NCBI GenBank assembly: GCA_903827955.1
Contig: CAIKKJ010000171.1
Coordinates: forward strand, 1 to 53,320
Reading direction: 5' to 3'
Source of the DNA: an uncultured Verrucomicrobia subdivision 3 bacterium
GTDB taxonomy: Bacteria; Verrucomicrobiota; Verrucomicrobiia; Limisphaerales; UBA11358
DNA length: 53,320 nucleotides
Part shown: piece after piece, positions 15,767 through 25,224 of the stretch
Layout: each line of letters begins with the position of its first letter
How positions within the stretch are numbered: the stretch's first letter is position 1
Notes under the pieces: generated by a model
Seen by the model: only the letters and a program-made list of their open reading frames with translations
Told to the model about the DNA's origin: nothing
Database searches by the model: none
Position numbers and translations under genes: made by a program

Positions 15767-17894
15767 TTTTTGTTTTCCGCAGTTTTGACCACAGCAAAAT
15801 CCCGGTCGCACCCACGCAGCCCCATCCGAACCAGTCGCCGTGGCGGTTATAGTAAGTCGGCGCAGATTTTTCGGTGGCGCGAAACTGCGGCACTTGAATT
15901 GTCAGCGCGCCTTGACCGTATTCGCTGCCGTGATCGTCGCGGAATATTTTTTCCACGCGACCATGCGCATCAATCATGCAGGTCACGCCGTTATTCGCGC
16001 AGCGGAGCAGGGGGACCCCGTTCTCCACGCAGCGGAAAACGGAGTTCGCCATGTGTTGCCATTGTTCGGAACTGTCGCCGAACCAGCCGTCGTTGGTGAG
16101 GTTCACAAAAAAATCCACGTCGTCCTGCGCTGCGCTGCGCGCCACGGTGGCAAAGGTGTCTTCAAAACAGATCAGTGCGGCGGCTTTGGCGTGGCCAATC
16201 GGGAACGTCACCGGTTTTTCACCCGGCGTCCAGCCGCCGACGATGGGCGTGAACCATTTCAAAAATGGCAGCCAGCGCACTAGCGGAACGTATTCGCCAA
16301 AGATGACGAGCTTTTGTTTGTGATACGTCGCGGCAAGTTTGCCTTCCGGATTAACAAGGTAGGCGGCGTTGAAGTAATTCGTCGCGGTGGGTAAAACCGC
16401 CAGATCCTCGCCATTGAGCACGAGCCAGGCGTGGTGCTTCTGCGCAAGATTACTGATGGCGCGGCAGTTCTCCTCATTCATCTCCGGCACGGCAGATTCC
16501 GGCCAGATGAGCAGGTCGGTTTGGTTGGTCAGCGCAGCTTCGTTTTGCGCCAGAAACTGCCGGAAACTTTTTTCGTTTTCGTCAGGATTCCACATGACCG
16601 TTTGCGGAATGCTCGGTTGAATCATCGTTACGCGGAGAACATTTTCCGCCGTGTCCCGCTGGTTCATGTGAAACAATCCGCCGGTGAAACACGTGACGAC
16701 AACGACGAGCGGCAGAATGATTTCCGCCTGCCAGACATGGCGTTTGGCGGGATTCTGCAAAATCATCTGTGCCGCGCAAAACAGGGCGAGTGAAAACCAC
16801 ACGACCAGAAACGACACGCCATAAACACCGGTGACGGACGCAATCTGGATGAGCGGGACGAGCTGGTATTGTGACACACCGACGAAACTCCACGGAAATC
16901 CGCCAAGCAGTCGCGCGCGCATCATTTCCAGCGCAACCCAGGCGGCTGCTGCAGCGAACGACCAGATCAAACGACGATTCCAGGTTGAAAGTTGAAAGTT
17001 GAAAGTTGAAATCAGCCACGTCCACGTGCCGGTAAAGGTTGCAAGATAGGCCGCCAATAAAATCCAGCCAAGAATGGGCAGACCGCTGACGGGAATCAGC
17101 AGCAGCCAGTAAAGCGACGCAAGCCAGAACACCAATCCACTGACGCAGCCAACACGAAACGCATCCGCCCCGATTTTGCGGCGGGCGGCAAACATCAGGA
17201 CCGCCGGTGCAATCCAGGCAAACCCGGCGAAGCTGGCTTTCGGAAACGCCAGCGCCAGCAGCAATCCGGCGATGACGGCCACCAGATAACCACTGCGCCA
17301 AAAAAATTCCGTGCAAACGCTTTTAGCGACGGTGAAAGGCGAAAAGTTTTCGCAGAATGTGGGGCCGAGCGCGGTGCATTTTGCAGCTTCACGCAGCACG
17401 GCGGGGCTGGCGTTCACCACCACGGCTTGCCGCGAACCGCGCCACACGGCAAAGTCGGCGGCGGAATTTCCGGCGTAATCAAAGCCGCGTTCGCCAAATT
17501 TTTCCGTCAATGCGCGCAATTTGTTTTCGCTGCGCAAATTGGTTTTGCCGTCGCTGGCAAGAACCTCGTCAAACAGACCGACGCGACTGGCGATGGGTAG
17601 CGCCATCTTTAAGTCCGAGGCGGTGGCGAGGATGATTTTGCGGCCGGCCATTTTTTCCGTCCGCAGCCACGCGAGAAATTTTTCATTGAGTTCGAGCATG
17701 GCCGGATTAACGGTGACCCGCGCGGCAAGTTTTTGTTTCAGCCGGGCGCGACCGCGTGTCCACCAGAACAGGATTTGAAAAATGACGAATGGATTGCGCC
17801 GCAGCAAACGTGCGAGTGATTCCCACATCATGTCGGAGCGAATGAGCGTGCCGTCGAGGTCAACGACAAGCGGGGTTTTCTGGTTTTCGGCCAC
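15759..17894 (-). CDS. lnt: HAD phosphatase-like domain fused to apolipoprotein N-acyltransferase (Lnt)
   Basis: Residues 1-185 are a HAD domain: nucleophile loop VVDLDGTL (about 10-17), motif II LATAS, motif III Lys in SENKLRAL, motif IV AGNSAADFAVW. This HAD type resembles the one usually fused to UbiA-family prenyltransferases. From about 195 the protein is a full Lnt: an N-terminal block of membrane segments, then a nitrilase-like domain with E466 (IWPESAVPE), K526 (TYHKQKLVIFGEYVP) and C576 (LICFED), which add the third acyl chain to lipoproteins at the inner membrane. Four GTTGAAA heptamers lie within the membrane region. The fusion is continuous with no internal stop and the catalytic residues of both domains are present. 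The HAD substrate is unknown. Confidence 0.88.
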   Translation of the reverse strand: MAENQKTPLVVDLDGTLIRSDMMWESLARLLRRNPFVIFQILFWWTRGRARLKQKLAARVTVNPAMLELNEKFLAWLRTEKMAGRKIILATASDLKMALPIASRVGLFDEVLASDGKTNLRSENKLRALTEKFGERGFDYAGNSAADFAVWRGSRQAVVVNASPAVLREAAKCTALGPTFCENFSPFTVAKSVCTEFFWRSGYLVAVIAGLLLALAFPKASFAGFAWIAPAVLMFAARRKIGADAFRVGCVSGLVFWLASLYWLLLIPVSGLPILGWILLAAYLATFTGTWTWLISTFNFQLSTWNRRLIWSFAAAAAWVALEMMRARLLGGFPWSFVGVSQYQLVPLIQIASVTGVYGVSFLVVWFSLALFCAAQMILQNPAKRHVWQAEIILPLVVVVTCFTGGLFHMNQRDTAENVLRVTMIQPSIPQTVMWNPDENEKSFRQFLAQNEAALTNQTDLLIWPESAVPEMNEENCRAISNLAQKHHAWLVLNGEDLAVLPTATNYFNAAYLVNPEGKLAATYHKQKLVIFGEYVPLVRWLPFLKWFTPIVGGWTPGEKPVTFPIGHAKAAALICFEDTFATVARSAAQDDVDFFVNLTNDGWFGDSSEQWQHMANSVFRCVENGVPLLRCANNGVTCMIDAHGRVEKIFRDDHGSEYGQGALTIQVPQFRATEKSAPTYYNRHGDWFGWGCVGATGILLWSKLRKTKTT
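16984..17011. repeat. Four tandem copies of GTTGAAA inside lnt
   Basis: Four exact 7-bp units lie in the coding sequence for STFNFQLST (about Lnt residues 296-304). Gain or loss of one unit would shift the frame. As I recall, the same heptamer is common in intergenic DNA of related genomes. Confidence 0.85.
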
Positions 17895-17944
17895 GGCGTA
17901 TGCTGGCGGATTGAGTTGGCCGCTGGCAAGACTTCAACTAGGCT

Positions 17945-19495
17945 GTGCGCGTGAAATTTAGCCCGCGAAATCCGGTTTGCATCGTCGGCCTCATCGTGCT
18001 GTGGCGTGTGTTGCTGCTTGTCCTGACCGCGCAGCCGGTGCCGGCGAATGATGCCGCTTTTTTTGACGGGGCGATGGTGAACTGGTTTTTACACGGCCAT
18101 TATTTCAACCCTAGCCTGGCCGCCGTCTTCCCGATTTCCGGCCACCAAATCTATGCCGCCTATCCGCCGTTGTATCAGGTGGCGCTGCTGGTTTGGATGA
18201 AGCTGTTCGGCACCACGGTGATTTCGGCAATGGCTCTGCATGTAATGCTGTTCGCGTTTGCCAGTGTTTTAGTGGTTTTGATTGTAAAAAAGTTTTTCCC
18301 GTTATCGACAAATTACGCGCTGGTGCCGTTGATGCTTCTGGCCGTGACGTTTGATGACCGGCCGGAGGGTCTAGCGCACATCTTTGGCCTGAGCGCGCTG
18401 TTGCTGACGACCAAGGCCATCGCCAATGGCGGCAACTGGCGGCTGTCGGCTGGCGTAGCACTGGCGTTGTTGTGCGCGCTTTACACCTCCGTCATCGTGG
18501 CCGCGATGTATTTTGGCATGGGCTTCATTGCCGCAGCCGTTGCGTGGCTGTCATCGCGAAGAAACATTCTGCTCGCGCCATTTTTTGTGGCGGCGGTTTT
18601 GTTTGTAGCCATCACCTGTTGCATCGCCAAAATCGAGCCGCTCTGGTGGGCGGGCTTTCAGGAGAATGCCCGGCAGACGCCGGTGCTTTCCATTGGATTC
18701 CGCAAACCGCAGTTGCTTGAAATCCTCAAACTCATCCGCACCGCGCCGGTTTTTTTGTTGGCGCTCGCATGCCTGCCATTCCTGTGGAGATGGCGAAAAG
18801 CAATCCTTTCATCGACTGAACCCTGGCTTGCGCTGTTTGCGGGCATCTTCGTGATGGGCTGGGCGCTGCTGGTGGCGGACATGACATTGCTGGCGGCAAA
18901 TTACGTTGGCTACATTTTGTTTGTGCAGGTTTTGCTCGCGGCCGGGCTGTTAGCTCTGGTTCGTAATTATTATCCGGCGCGGCAAAATTTATTTCAGCTC
19001 GCAATTGTTGGCTGCGTGATCATTTCGTTTATCCGAGCGGTTGGGTTGTCCACCTGGGGGGCGGCTTGCGCGTGGAAAAATTCCTATTCGCAAACGCATG
19101 AAGTATTGCTCGGTGAATTTGCGCCGTTTGCCCGGACTAATTTTCCGGTCATCATGTCTTCCGCATATCTTTACACTGCGCTAGAGGCGGGCGTGCAGAA
19201 TCCAGTTCACTCGGACTGGTATTTTGACCGTGGGAACTGGACGAATAACGCCGACCTGATTGGTTTCATCGCCGTGCAACCACGCCGGTTGGTGCTGGTG
19301 CAATACGACTATTACCGTGCGTTTGCGCCTTTGCTGGAACGGTTGCGACTGGAACAGGCGGAGGTAAAAATCACCGTGCGCGATCTGACAAAAGTGCGCA
19401 CGCCGGATTCGATTCCGCCGATGCAGCGGGTGCTGCAGCACATTTCCTGGGCGCCGGTGATTGTGGATCTGGAATGGCCGCAGCGCGGACACTAG
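17945..19495 (+). CDS. Polytopic membrane protein, GT-C/ArnT-like glycosyltransferase candidate
   Basis: The 516-residue protein has about ten hydrophobic segments. The first long loop carries NDAAFFDGAMVNWFLHGHYF and YPPLYQVALLVWMKLFG, a layout seen in GT39/ArnT-type transferases that use polyprenyl-phosphate sugars, where acidic residues in the first periplasmic loop are catalytic. The C-terminal ~130 residues are soluble. The start is GTG 17945 or GTG 17951; no ATG is nearby. It is divergent from lnt with a 50-base gap, so their promoters probably overlap. The family call is by architecture and is moderate; the donor and acceptor are unknown. Confidence 0.6.
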   Translation: MRVKFSPRNPVCIVGLIVLWRVLLLVLTAQPVPANDAAFFDGAMVNWFLHGHYFNPSLAAVFPISGHQIYAAYPPLYQVALLVWMKLFGTTVISAMALHVMLFAFASVLVVLIVKKFFPLSTNYALVPLMLLAVTFDDRPEGLAHIFGLSALLLTTKAIANGGNWRLSAGVALALLCALYTSVIVAAMYFGMGFIAAAVAWLSSRRNILLAPFFVAAVLFVAITCCIAKIEPLWWAGFQENARQTPVLSIGFRKPQLLEILKLIRTAPVFLLALACLPFLWRWRKAILSSTEPWLALFAGIFVMGWALLVADMTLLAANYVGYILFVQVLLAAGLLALVRNYYPARQNLFQLAIVGCVIISFIRAVGLSTWGAACAWKNSYSQTHEVLLGEFAPFARTNFPVIMSSAYLYTALEAGVQNPVHSDWYFDRGNWTNNADLIGFIAVQPRRLVLVQYDYYRAFAPLLERLRLEQAEVKITVRDLTKVRTPDSIPPMQRVLQHISWAPVIVDLEWPQRGH

Positions 19496-21273
19496 TGTTG
19501 AATCCAGTTCGTATAAGCCCGCTCGCCGAAGTATTCGTAGCCCTTGCCCGCGTCCGCCGTCCCGGAAAGCAATGCTTGGATAAAACCATTCTGCTCGACT
19601 TGCACCGTGTGGAAAATTTTGCGCTCGGGGTTTTCCTCCAGTAGAAATTCAATCTGTCCATTGAGCGCGGTGAATGTTTCCAGCCTGCTGTTTGTCGTGC
19701 TTGTGAATTGGAATTGTGTGCCGAGATCGTTCAGCATCATCCGACTGCGGCCCCACGTTCCACCGTTTTCGCTCACGAAAGATTTGCCATTCAGCACCCC
19801 CAGATAATCCTGATACGCCAACACGCACAAATGGTTTTCGCCGGAAGCCGTGAGCCAATTTTTGATTTTGTCCGTATGCAGCTTTGGATCGTAATTGTAA
19901 TTGCTGTCAAGAAATGCGATGCGCTTCACGTCGTCGGGGATTTTTTCCATCGCGTTCAGATAGCCAAAAATCAAACTTCCGCCACCGCTGTGGCTCGCGA
20001 GAACAACCTCAGTTTTATTGGATGAAAAAATGCCGCGCACGCCATCGAGAATTTCAGCGATTCGCGTGTCCGCATATTTTTTCCGCCACGCCGGCCAGCT
20101 TTTCATCCCCGCCTCGAGATACGCGATGACAATGGTTTTATTGGTGATGACTTGTCGCAGCCAGCGCGTCTGCGCGCCGACGTGCTGGATGTTAAAATGC
20201 CAGTCTTCATTGGTCGCGATGGTTTTGCCGATGGTCTGTTCAATGGAGTTCCCGTTCGGCAATGCATAAAAAACCAGTAGCACCGATTGGTTTGTGGCGA
20301 ACGATTCACGCGCCGGTGTATTGACGAGAATCCGCACCTCGTCAGGTAATTTTATTTCCCGCACCATCTCGCCGAAGTTTGTGCTGGGCGAAAATTTTTG
20401 CGGCCACGGCTGAGCGATTCTTTCGCTGGCAGCGTTGAGCGGCGTTGGCGGGTTGGTTGGATAGCGGGCTTGCGTGACAATGCCTTCATCGCTGATGAGT
20501 CCGCACAATTCGGGATTCGCTAAAACTTCTGCAACCGATTTTTTCTCGCCGTTCACCAGCATGGTTTGGGAGATGAGCCGGATGCCGTGGCTGTAATCCA
20601 CCCACGCGGACGTGTGCCCGAGGTAGAGCGGCTGGATCGCGACGCCGTTGGTCTGATGCCAGCCGTAGATCGCAACCTTGTTTGTTGTGGTGGCCAACCG
20701 CGCAGAAATCACCACGTCTTTTTTGTGCCCCGCGACGAGCGCGCCGAGCGGATGCGAATTCAAAACGGCTGAGCGTTGAGTGCGGATCGTTTCGTTGATT
20801 TGAGAAAAAATCGGAACCGTAGTCATCGCCGATGTCGGTGGAATCGGGGACGGTGCGAGTTTCACTTCCGCCGCCGTGTAAATGGCATCCACCATTTTGC
20901 GCGTCGGCAAAACACAATCGAGTTTATCGGCAATTGTCTGGGCGATGTTCGGCGAAATTGGGACGAAAAAATAATCAGCATCCGAGCCAACCGCGAGGTA
21001 ATCCGGTGCAACAAAAAATGTGGCGACATTCGTTTTGACTTTGAAAACATTGGTGACCGTGACGCGACAGAATTTCCTAAAAAACGGTGGGAGATTGCCA
21101 GTGGCAACTTCCTGGATCACCGCTTGTTCGCGTTGCGTGAAATTCAGTGCAGAGATGTTTTTGATGAAAGCACCGCCGCCGATCGCGTTGGTGGCGCGCG
21201 GTGGAAGTGTGATGGTTTGGGCCAGAACGCTACTGCTCAAACAAATCAAAACGATTTGCAGCAGCGTTTTCAC
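19492..21273 (-). CDS. Secreted protein with alpha/beta-hydrolase-like C-terminal half
   Basis: The N-terminus MKTLLQIVLICLSSSVLAQ is a clear signal peptide. The first ~270 residues are unassigned and contain LYLGHTSAWVDYSHGIRLIS, where the His/Asp/Ser spacing is notable. The second half looks like an alpha/beta hydrolase: a nucleophile-elbow-like VVLASHSGGGSLIFGYL, followed by IAFLDSNYNYDP in the place of a catalytic Asp. The true catalytic residues are uncertain. It starts 3 bases after the metG stop and shares a 4-base convergent overlap with the GT-C-like gene. Cotranscription with metG is likely but the functional link is unclear. Confidence 0.6.
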   Translation of the reverse strand: MKTLLQIVLICLSSSVLAQTITLPPRATNAIGGGAFIKNISALNFTQREQAVIQEVATGNLPPFFRKFCRVTVTNVFKVKTNVATFFVAPDYLAVGSDADYFFVPISPNIAQTIADKLDCVLPTRKMVDAIYTAAEVKLAPSPIPPTSAMTTVPIFSQINETIRTQRSAVLNSHPLGALVAGHKKDVVISARLATTTNKVAIYGWHQTNGVAIQPLYLGHTSAWVDYSHGIRLISQTMLVNGEKKSVAEVLANPELCGLISDEGIVTQARYPTNPPTPLNAASERIAQPWPQKFSPSTNFGEMVREIKLPDEVRILVNTPARESFATNQSVLLVFYALPNGNSIEQTIGKTIATNEDWHFNIQHVGAQTRWLRQVITNKTIVIAYLEAGMKSWPAWRKKYADTRIAEILDGVRGIFSSNKTEVVLASHSGGGSLIFGYLNAMEKIPDDVKRIAFLDSNYNYDPKLHTDKIKNWLTASGENHLCVLAYQDYLGVLNGKSFVSENGGTWGRSRMMLNDLGTQFQFTSTTNSRLETFTALNGQIEFLLEENPERKIFHTVQVEQNGFIQALLSGTADAGKGYEYFGERAYTNWIQH

Positions 21274-21276
21274 GGC

Positions 21277-22782
21277 TTAAACATCCTTGCGCGGGAACAG
21301 CGGCGCGGGTTCGCCAATCGTATGACCGGCCTGCAAACCACCCCACGTCGCATCGGCCAGTTTGTCCGGCGAACTGGTCAAGCCAAGCTGTGCGTAAATT
21401 TTCGCCGACGTTCCCGGCAGAAACGGATTCAGCAATACCGCTAGCACGCGGCAGGATTCCGCCAGATTGTAGAGCACTTCGTCGAGCCGCTGCGCCTGCG
21501 CGGGATCTTTCGCGAGCTTGAACGGCGCGGTTTCATCCACATATTTATTGGCGCGATTAACGAGTCCCCAGATGCTTTGCAACGCGGACTGGAGCTGGCT
21601 TTGCTTGAACAAGGCGTGCGTTTCATCCGCTGCTTTCGCGGCATCGGCGGCGAGTTCGTTGGAGCGCGCGGGCACGATGCCGTTGCGATAGCGCTTCAAC
21701 ATCGAGAGCGAACGGTTGACGAGATTGCCGAGGCCGTTGCCGAGTTCGGCTTGATAGCGCGAACGGAAACCGGCTTCGGTCCAGTTGCCGTCCGGGCCGA
21801 TGTCGAGTTCGCGCAAAACATAAAAACGAAATGCGTCCACGCCCCATTCGTTGATGATCGCAATTGGGTCAACCACGTTGCCGGTGCTTTTGCTGATCCG
21901 CGCGCCGTCCTTCTGCCAAAAACCGTGAACCAAAATCTGTTTCGGCAGCGGCAGGCCCATCGCCTTGAGCATGATCGGCCAATATACCGCGTGGAACTTT
22001 ACGATGTCCTTGCCGATGACGTGGATGTCCGCCGGCCAAAGTTCGAGCGACTTGTGCGCGTGCGCGATGCTGGCGTAATTCACCAACGCATCGAACCAGA
22101 CGTAGGTGACAAACTCTTTGTCGAAGGGCAGGGGAATGCCCCAGTTCAAACGCGCGAGCGGACGCGAGATGCACAAATCTTCGAGCGTGTTGTTTTTGAG
22201 GAATCCGAGGACTTCGTTGCGGCGAAACGAGGGGGCGATGAAATCGGGATTCGCCTCGATGTAATCAATCAGCCATTGCTGGTGCGCGCCGAGCTTGAAG
22301 TAGTAATTGTCTTCCTTGAGTTCGACGACCTCGCCGTAGCTCGGATCAAATGTGCCGTCGGGCAGGCGATCTTTTTCAGTAAGAAATGTTTCCTCTTTCG
22401 CGGAATAAAAGCCGGTGTAAGTCGCCTTGTAAAATTGCCCGGCGTCATTGAGTTTCGTGAGCGTGGCCTGCACGAAATCTTTGTGGCGCGGCTGCGTGGT
22501 GCGGACGAAATCGTCGTTGGTCAGCTCCAGTTTTTTGGCGAAGGCCTGCCAGTCCGCCGCGAGCGCGTCGCAGTAAGCCTGCGGTGTTTTCCCCTCGGTG
22601 ATGGCAGCTTGCTGCACTTTCTGGCCGTGTTCGTCGAGGCCGGTCAGAAAAAAAACTTCCTGACCTAGGCTGCGCCGCGCGCGGGCGATGACATCGGCAA
22701 TAATTTTCTCGTAGGCATGACCGAGGTGCGGCTGGCCGTTGACGTAATCAATCGCGGTGGTGATGTAAAACCGTTTGCTCAT
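21277..22782 (-). CDS. metG: Methionyl-tRNA synthetase
   Basis: It charges tRNA-Met in the cytoplasm. The ATG at 22782 gives MSKRFYITTAIDYVNGQPHLGHAYEKI, the standard start; the ORF-track start adds 13 upstream residues. The class I motifs are HLGH (about 19-22) and ARISKSTGN (KMSKS equivalent). The anticodon-binding helical domain is present, with NANKYVDETAPFKLAKD-like sequence near residue 400. At 501 residues it lacks the C-terminal EMAP/Trbp-like dimerisation domain and is the short, monomer-type form. The Cys pairs of the zinc knuckle are absent from the connective-peptide region, as in Thermus/Bacillus-like short enzymes with reduced knuckles. Confidence 0.95.
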   Translation of the reverse strand: MSKRFYITTAIDYVNGQPHLGHAYEKIIADVIARARRSLGQEVFFLTGLDEHGQKVQQAAITEGKTPQAYCDALAADWQAFAKKLELTNDDFVRTTQPRHKDFVQATLTKLNDAGQFYKATYTGFYSAKEETFLTEKDRLPDGTFDPSYGEVVELKEDNYYFKLGAHQQWLIDYIEANPDFIAPSFRRNEVLGFLKNNTLEDLCISRPLARLNWGIPLPFDKEFVTYVWFDALVNYASIAHAHKSLELWPADIHVIGKDIVKFHAVYWPIMLKAMGLPLPKQILVHGFWQKDGARISKSTGNVVDPIAIINEWGVDAFRFYVLRELDIGPDGNWTEAGFRSRYQAELGNGLGNLVNRSLSMLKRYRNGIVPARSNELAADAAKAADETHALFKQSQLQSALQSIWGLVNRANKYVDETAPFKLAKDPAQAQRLDEVLYNLAESCRVLAVLLNPFLPGTSAKIYAQLGLTSSPDKLADATWGGLQAGHTIGEPAPLFPRKDV

Positions 22783-22911
22783 TAAGGCGCGTAGTCTGGC
22801 GGACAAACGAAGTGAAGGCAAACGGGAATGAAGGTATTAGCGGTCGGAAAATGAAAAAGCCACCGATGCCCGCAGCGGCCAGAGCAGCGTGACGAGAGGT
22901 CAGGGGGCGGT

Positions 22912-25224
22912 TCAATTTTTGATGATCAGCACATTGAACGTGTCTCCAATTTGCATGGCTGAAGTATCTTCGTTGAAAATCATCCAGTAACCATATTGAT
23001 AGATCACGCTTCTCGGTATATTTTTAAAAGTCCCTAGCGGGCTGGCATCTCGGGTAATAACCAGAATTGCGTTTGGGTCACCGTTGCACAGAGGATTGTC
23101 AATTATCGTGTAGACATAGTTGTAGATGTTGGTGCTGTTGACCACTTGTTTGAAGGCGAACGTGCCGGTGTTTTGGCCCGCGCCCGGTGAACGCAGGGCG
23201 GCGGCGGAGACCGTCCCGTCTCCAGCAATGCGCACTTTTTCGGCGAAGTTCGAGTTGTTGCCGACGCCGAAAACAAAACTGTGGTTTGTGCTGGGGACAT
23301 AGAATTCCATCCGGGCCGCACCAATTCCGATTCCATGAATCGCGGTTCCATTCTGTCCATACAGGCTGATTTTTTCACCGGCGGCATCGGCAAATGACAA
23401 CGGGAAGTGCGGCGCGGTCGTGCCGATGCCGATGTTGCCGAGCAGGACGTTCTCGTTGCCAAAAAAGACAGTCTGGTCGCCATCGAAGGTGTTCCCGCCC
23501 TCCCGCAAAGCCACGTTCGCGGAGAGCCGCGCGTCGGCCACTGTGCCGCTGGTCAAATTGGCCGCATTGAGCGAGGTCAACCCGCTGCCGTTGCCGGTGA
23601 AATTGCCGATGTAGGGCGCCGTGTTGAACAACACCGTGAGCGTATTCGCACCATAGTTCGCGCTAATCAAATCCACCTTGCCATCGCCGTTGACATCCGC
23701 TGCCGCGACCCAAGCCGGCCCGCTGCCCAGGCCCGGCGAGGAGGCTGGCGCGAATCCGCCGCTCCCGTTGTTCGTCAAGATCGTCAGGGAAGCGAAATTG
23801 GCGTTCGCGCTGATCAAATCCACCTTGCCATCGCCATTGACATCCGCCGCCGCGACCGAAATCTGAGGGCTGCCCACGTCTGGCGAGGAGGCCACCACGA
23901 AACCGCCACTGCCGTTGTTCGTCAACACCGTGAGCGTATTCGCACCATAGTTCGCGCTGATCAGATCCGGCTTGCCATCGCCGTTGACATCCGCCGCCAA
24001 GACCTCAAGCGGGCTGTTCCCCACGGCGGGCGAGGAGGCCACCACGAAACCGCCGCTGCCGTTGTTCGTCAACACCGTCAACGAGCTGGCATTGAAGTTC
24101 GCGATGATCAAATCCACGTTGCCATCGCCGTTGACATCCGCTGCCGCGACCGAAACCGGCCCGCCGCCCACGCCCAACGTGGAGGCCAGCCCAAAGCCGC
24201 CGCTCCCGTTGTTCGTCAAGATCGTCAGCGAATTGCCATTGGCGTTCGCGCTGATCAAATCCACCTTGCCATCGCCGTTGACATCCGCCGCCGCGACCGA
24301 TTCAGGCGTGCTGCCCACGCCCAACGTGGCGGCCAGCCCAAAGCCGCCGCTCCCGTTGTTCGTCAACACCGTCAGCGTGTTGGCAGCGTAGTTCGCGCTG
24401 ATCAAATCTACCTTGCCATCACCGTTGACATCCGCTGCCGCGACCACAAAAGGACGAGAGCCCACGGCCAACGTGGAGGCCAGCCCAAAGCCGCCGCTCC
24501 CGTTGTTCGTCAACACCGTTAACGAGGCGTCATTGTAGTTCGCGCTGATCAAATCCACCTTGCCATCGCCGTTGACATCCGCCGTCACGACCGACCGCGG
24601 CCCGTTGCCCACGCTCGGCGAGGAGGCGAGCGTGAAAGTTCCCGGACTGTTGGTGGTAAAAGTGATGGCACCGAGGCTGTTGACCGTTCGCAAGTCCACG
24701 CCGGCAAGGCCCGCGCCATTGCCGGAGAAGTTGCCGGAAAGGTTGAGGCCGCCCGCGCCATTGGTCACCACGGCGGGGGGCAGTTGCGCCAGCGGGATTG
24801 TGCCGCTGATGCTGGCGGAGGAAATCGGCCCGCTCACGTTGGCGGCGGTGACGGCATACGGCAAGGGCGTGAGCTGCTGGCGCGGAGACAGCGTGGAAAA
24901 ATTATTGGCGGCGTTCGTACTGACGGCGATCTGCAACCAGTTGCTCGTGCCGTAAAAGACGTTGCCGAAATCCACGAGCGTGGTGAACAGGCCATTGGTG
25001 ACGCCGACGGCGGAGTTCGTCACCGGTCCGGCAAAGAGGCTGCCGGTGACGTTGGTGGTGTAGAGCGTGAAGGCGAGGTCGTAGCTGCCGTTCGCGGGCG
25101 AGCCGCCGGTGTTCAACCGGCCTTGGTAGGTGAAGGCCGTGCCTTGGGCGTGGGCGGTTATAGTTTGAAGGCTGCCGATGGCCAGCAGCAAAAAAGACAC
25201 CGCCACTTGGAGCATTTTTTTCAT
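22912..25224 (-). CDS. Secreted seven-repeat FG-GAP/VCBS beta-propeller protein with tail-spike-like C-terminus
   Basis: A signal peptide (VAVSFLLLAIGSLQTITAHAQ) precedes a 'TYQGRL' module (GTAFTYQGRLNTGGSPANGSY to SPRQQLTPLPYAVTAANVSG) common in Verrucomicrobiota surface proteins. Seven 49-residue repeats follow (about residues 190-535), each with the Ca2+-binding loop DVNGDGKVD and SLTVLTNNGSGGF; seven blades make one complete propeller. The C-terminal ~210 residues carry LLGNIGIGTTAPHFPL, a motif of trimeric tail spikes and adhesins, ending in DTFNVLIIKN. A surface or adhesive role is inferred. No terminator or partner gene is clear; the 130-base gap to metG holds nothing recognisable. Confidence 0.88.
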   Translation of the reverse strand: MKKMLQVAVSFLLLAIGSLQTITAHAQGTAFTYQGRLNTGGSPANGSYDLAFTLYTTNVTGSLFAGPVTNSAVGVTNGLFTTLVDFGNVFYGTSNWLQIAVSTNAANNFSTLSPRQQLTPLPYAVTAANVSGPISSASISGTIPLAQLPPAVVTNGAGGLNLSGNFSGNGAGLAGVDLRTVNSLGAITFTTNSPGTFTLASSPSVGNGPRSVVTADVNGDGKVDLISANYNDASLTVLTNNGSGGFGLASTLAVGSRPFVVAAADVNGDGKVDLISANYAANTLTVLTNNGSGGFGLAATLGVGSTPESVAAADVNGDGKVDLISANANGNSLTILTNNGSGGFGLASTLGVGGGPVSVAAADVNGDGNVDLIIANFNASSLTVLTNNGSGGFVVASSPAVGNSPLEVLAADVNGDGKPDLISANYGANTLTVLTNNGSGGFVVASSPDVGSPQISVAAADVNGDGKVDLISANANFASLTILTNNGSGGFAPASSPGLGSGPAWVAAADVNGDGKVDLISANYGANTLTVLFNTAPYIGNFTGNGSGLTSLNAANLTSGTVADARLSANVALREGGNTFDGDQTVFFGNENVLLGNIGIGTTAPHFPLSFADAAGEKISLYGQNGTAIHGIGIGAARMEFYVPSTNHSFVFGVGNNSNFAEKVRIAGDGTVSAAALRSPGAGQNTGTFAFKQVVNSTNIYNYVYTIIDNPLCNGDPNAILVITRDASPLGTFKNIPRSVIYQYGYWMIFNEDTSAMQIGDTFNVLIIKN
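23600..24640. repeat. Seven tandem 147-bp coding repeats (FG-GAP blades)
   Basis: The core GCCATCGCCGTTGACATCC recurs at 147-base spacing (for example the CCATCG at 23681 and 23828) seven times. Units differ mainly in the variable loop, while the Ca2+-loop segment is near identical. This indicates recent duplication or gene conversion within the gene. Confidence 0.9.

Noticed and set aside
23678-24391. Regular 147-bp spacing that could suggest a CRISPR-like array
   Set aside because: Units are adjacent and coding (DVNGDGKVD repeats), with no short repeat/spacer structure and no cas genes.
23407-24522. 371-aa plus-strand ORF with internal repeats
   Set aside because: Its repeats are only the reverse of the FG-GAP repeats on the minus strand, where Ca2+-binding motifs and a signal peptide show the true frame.
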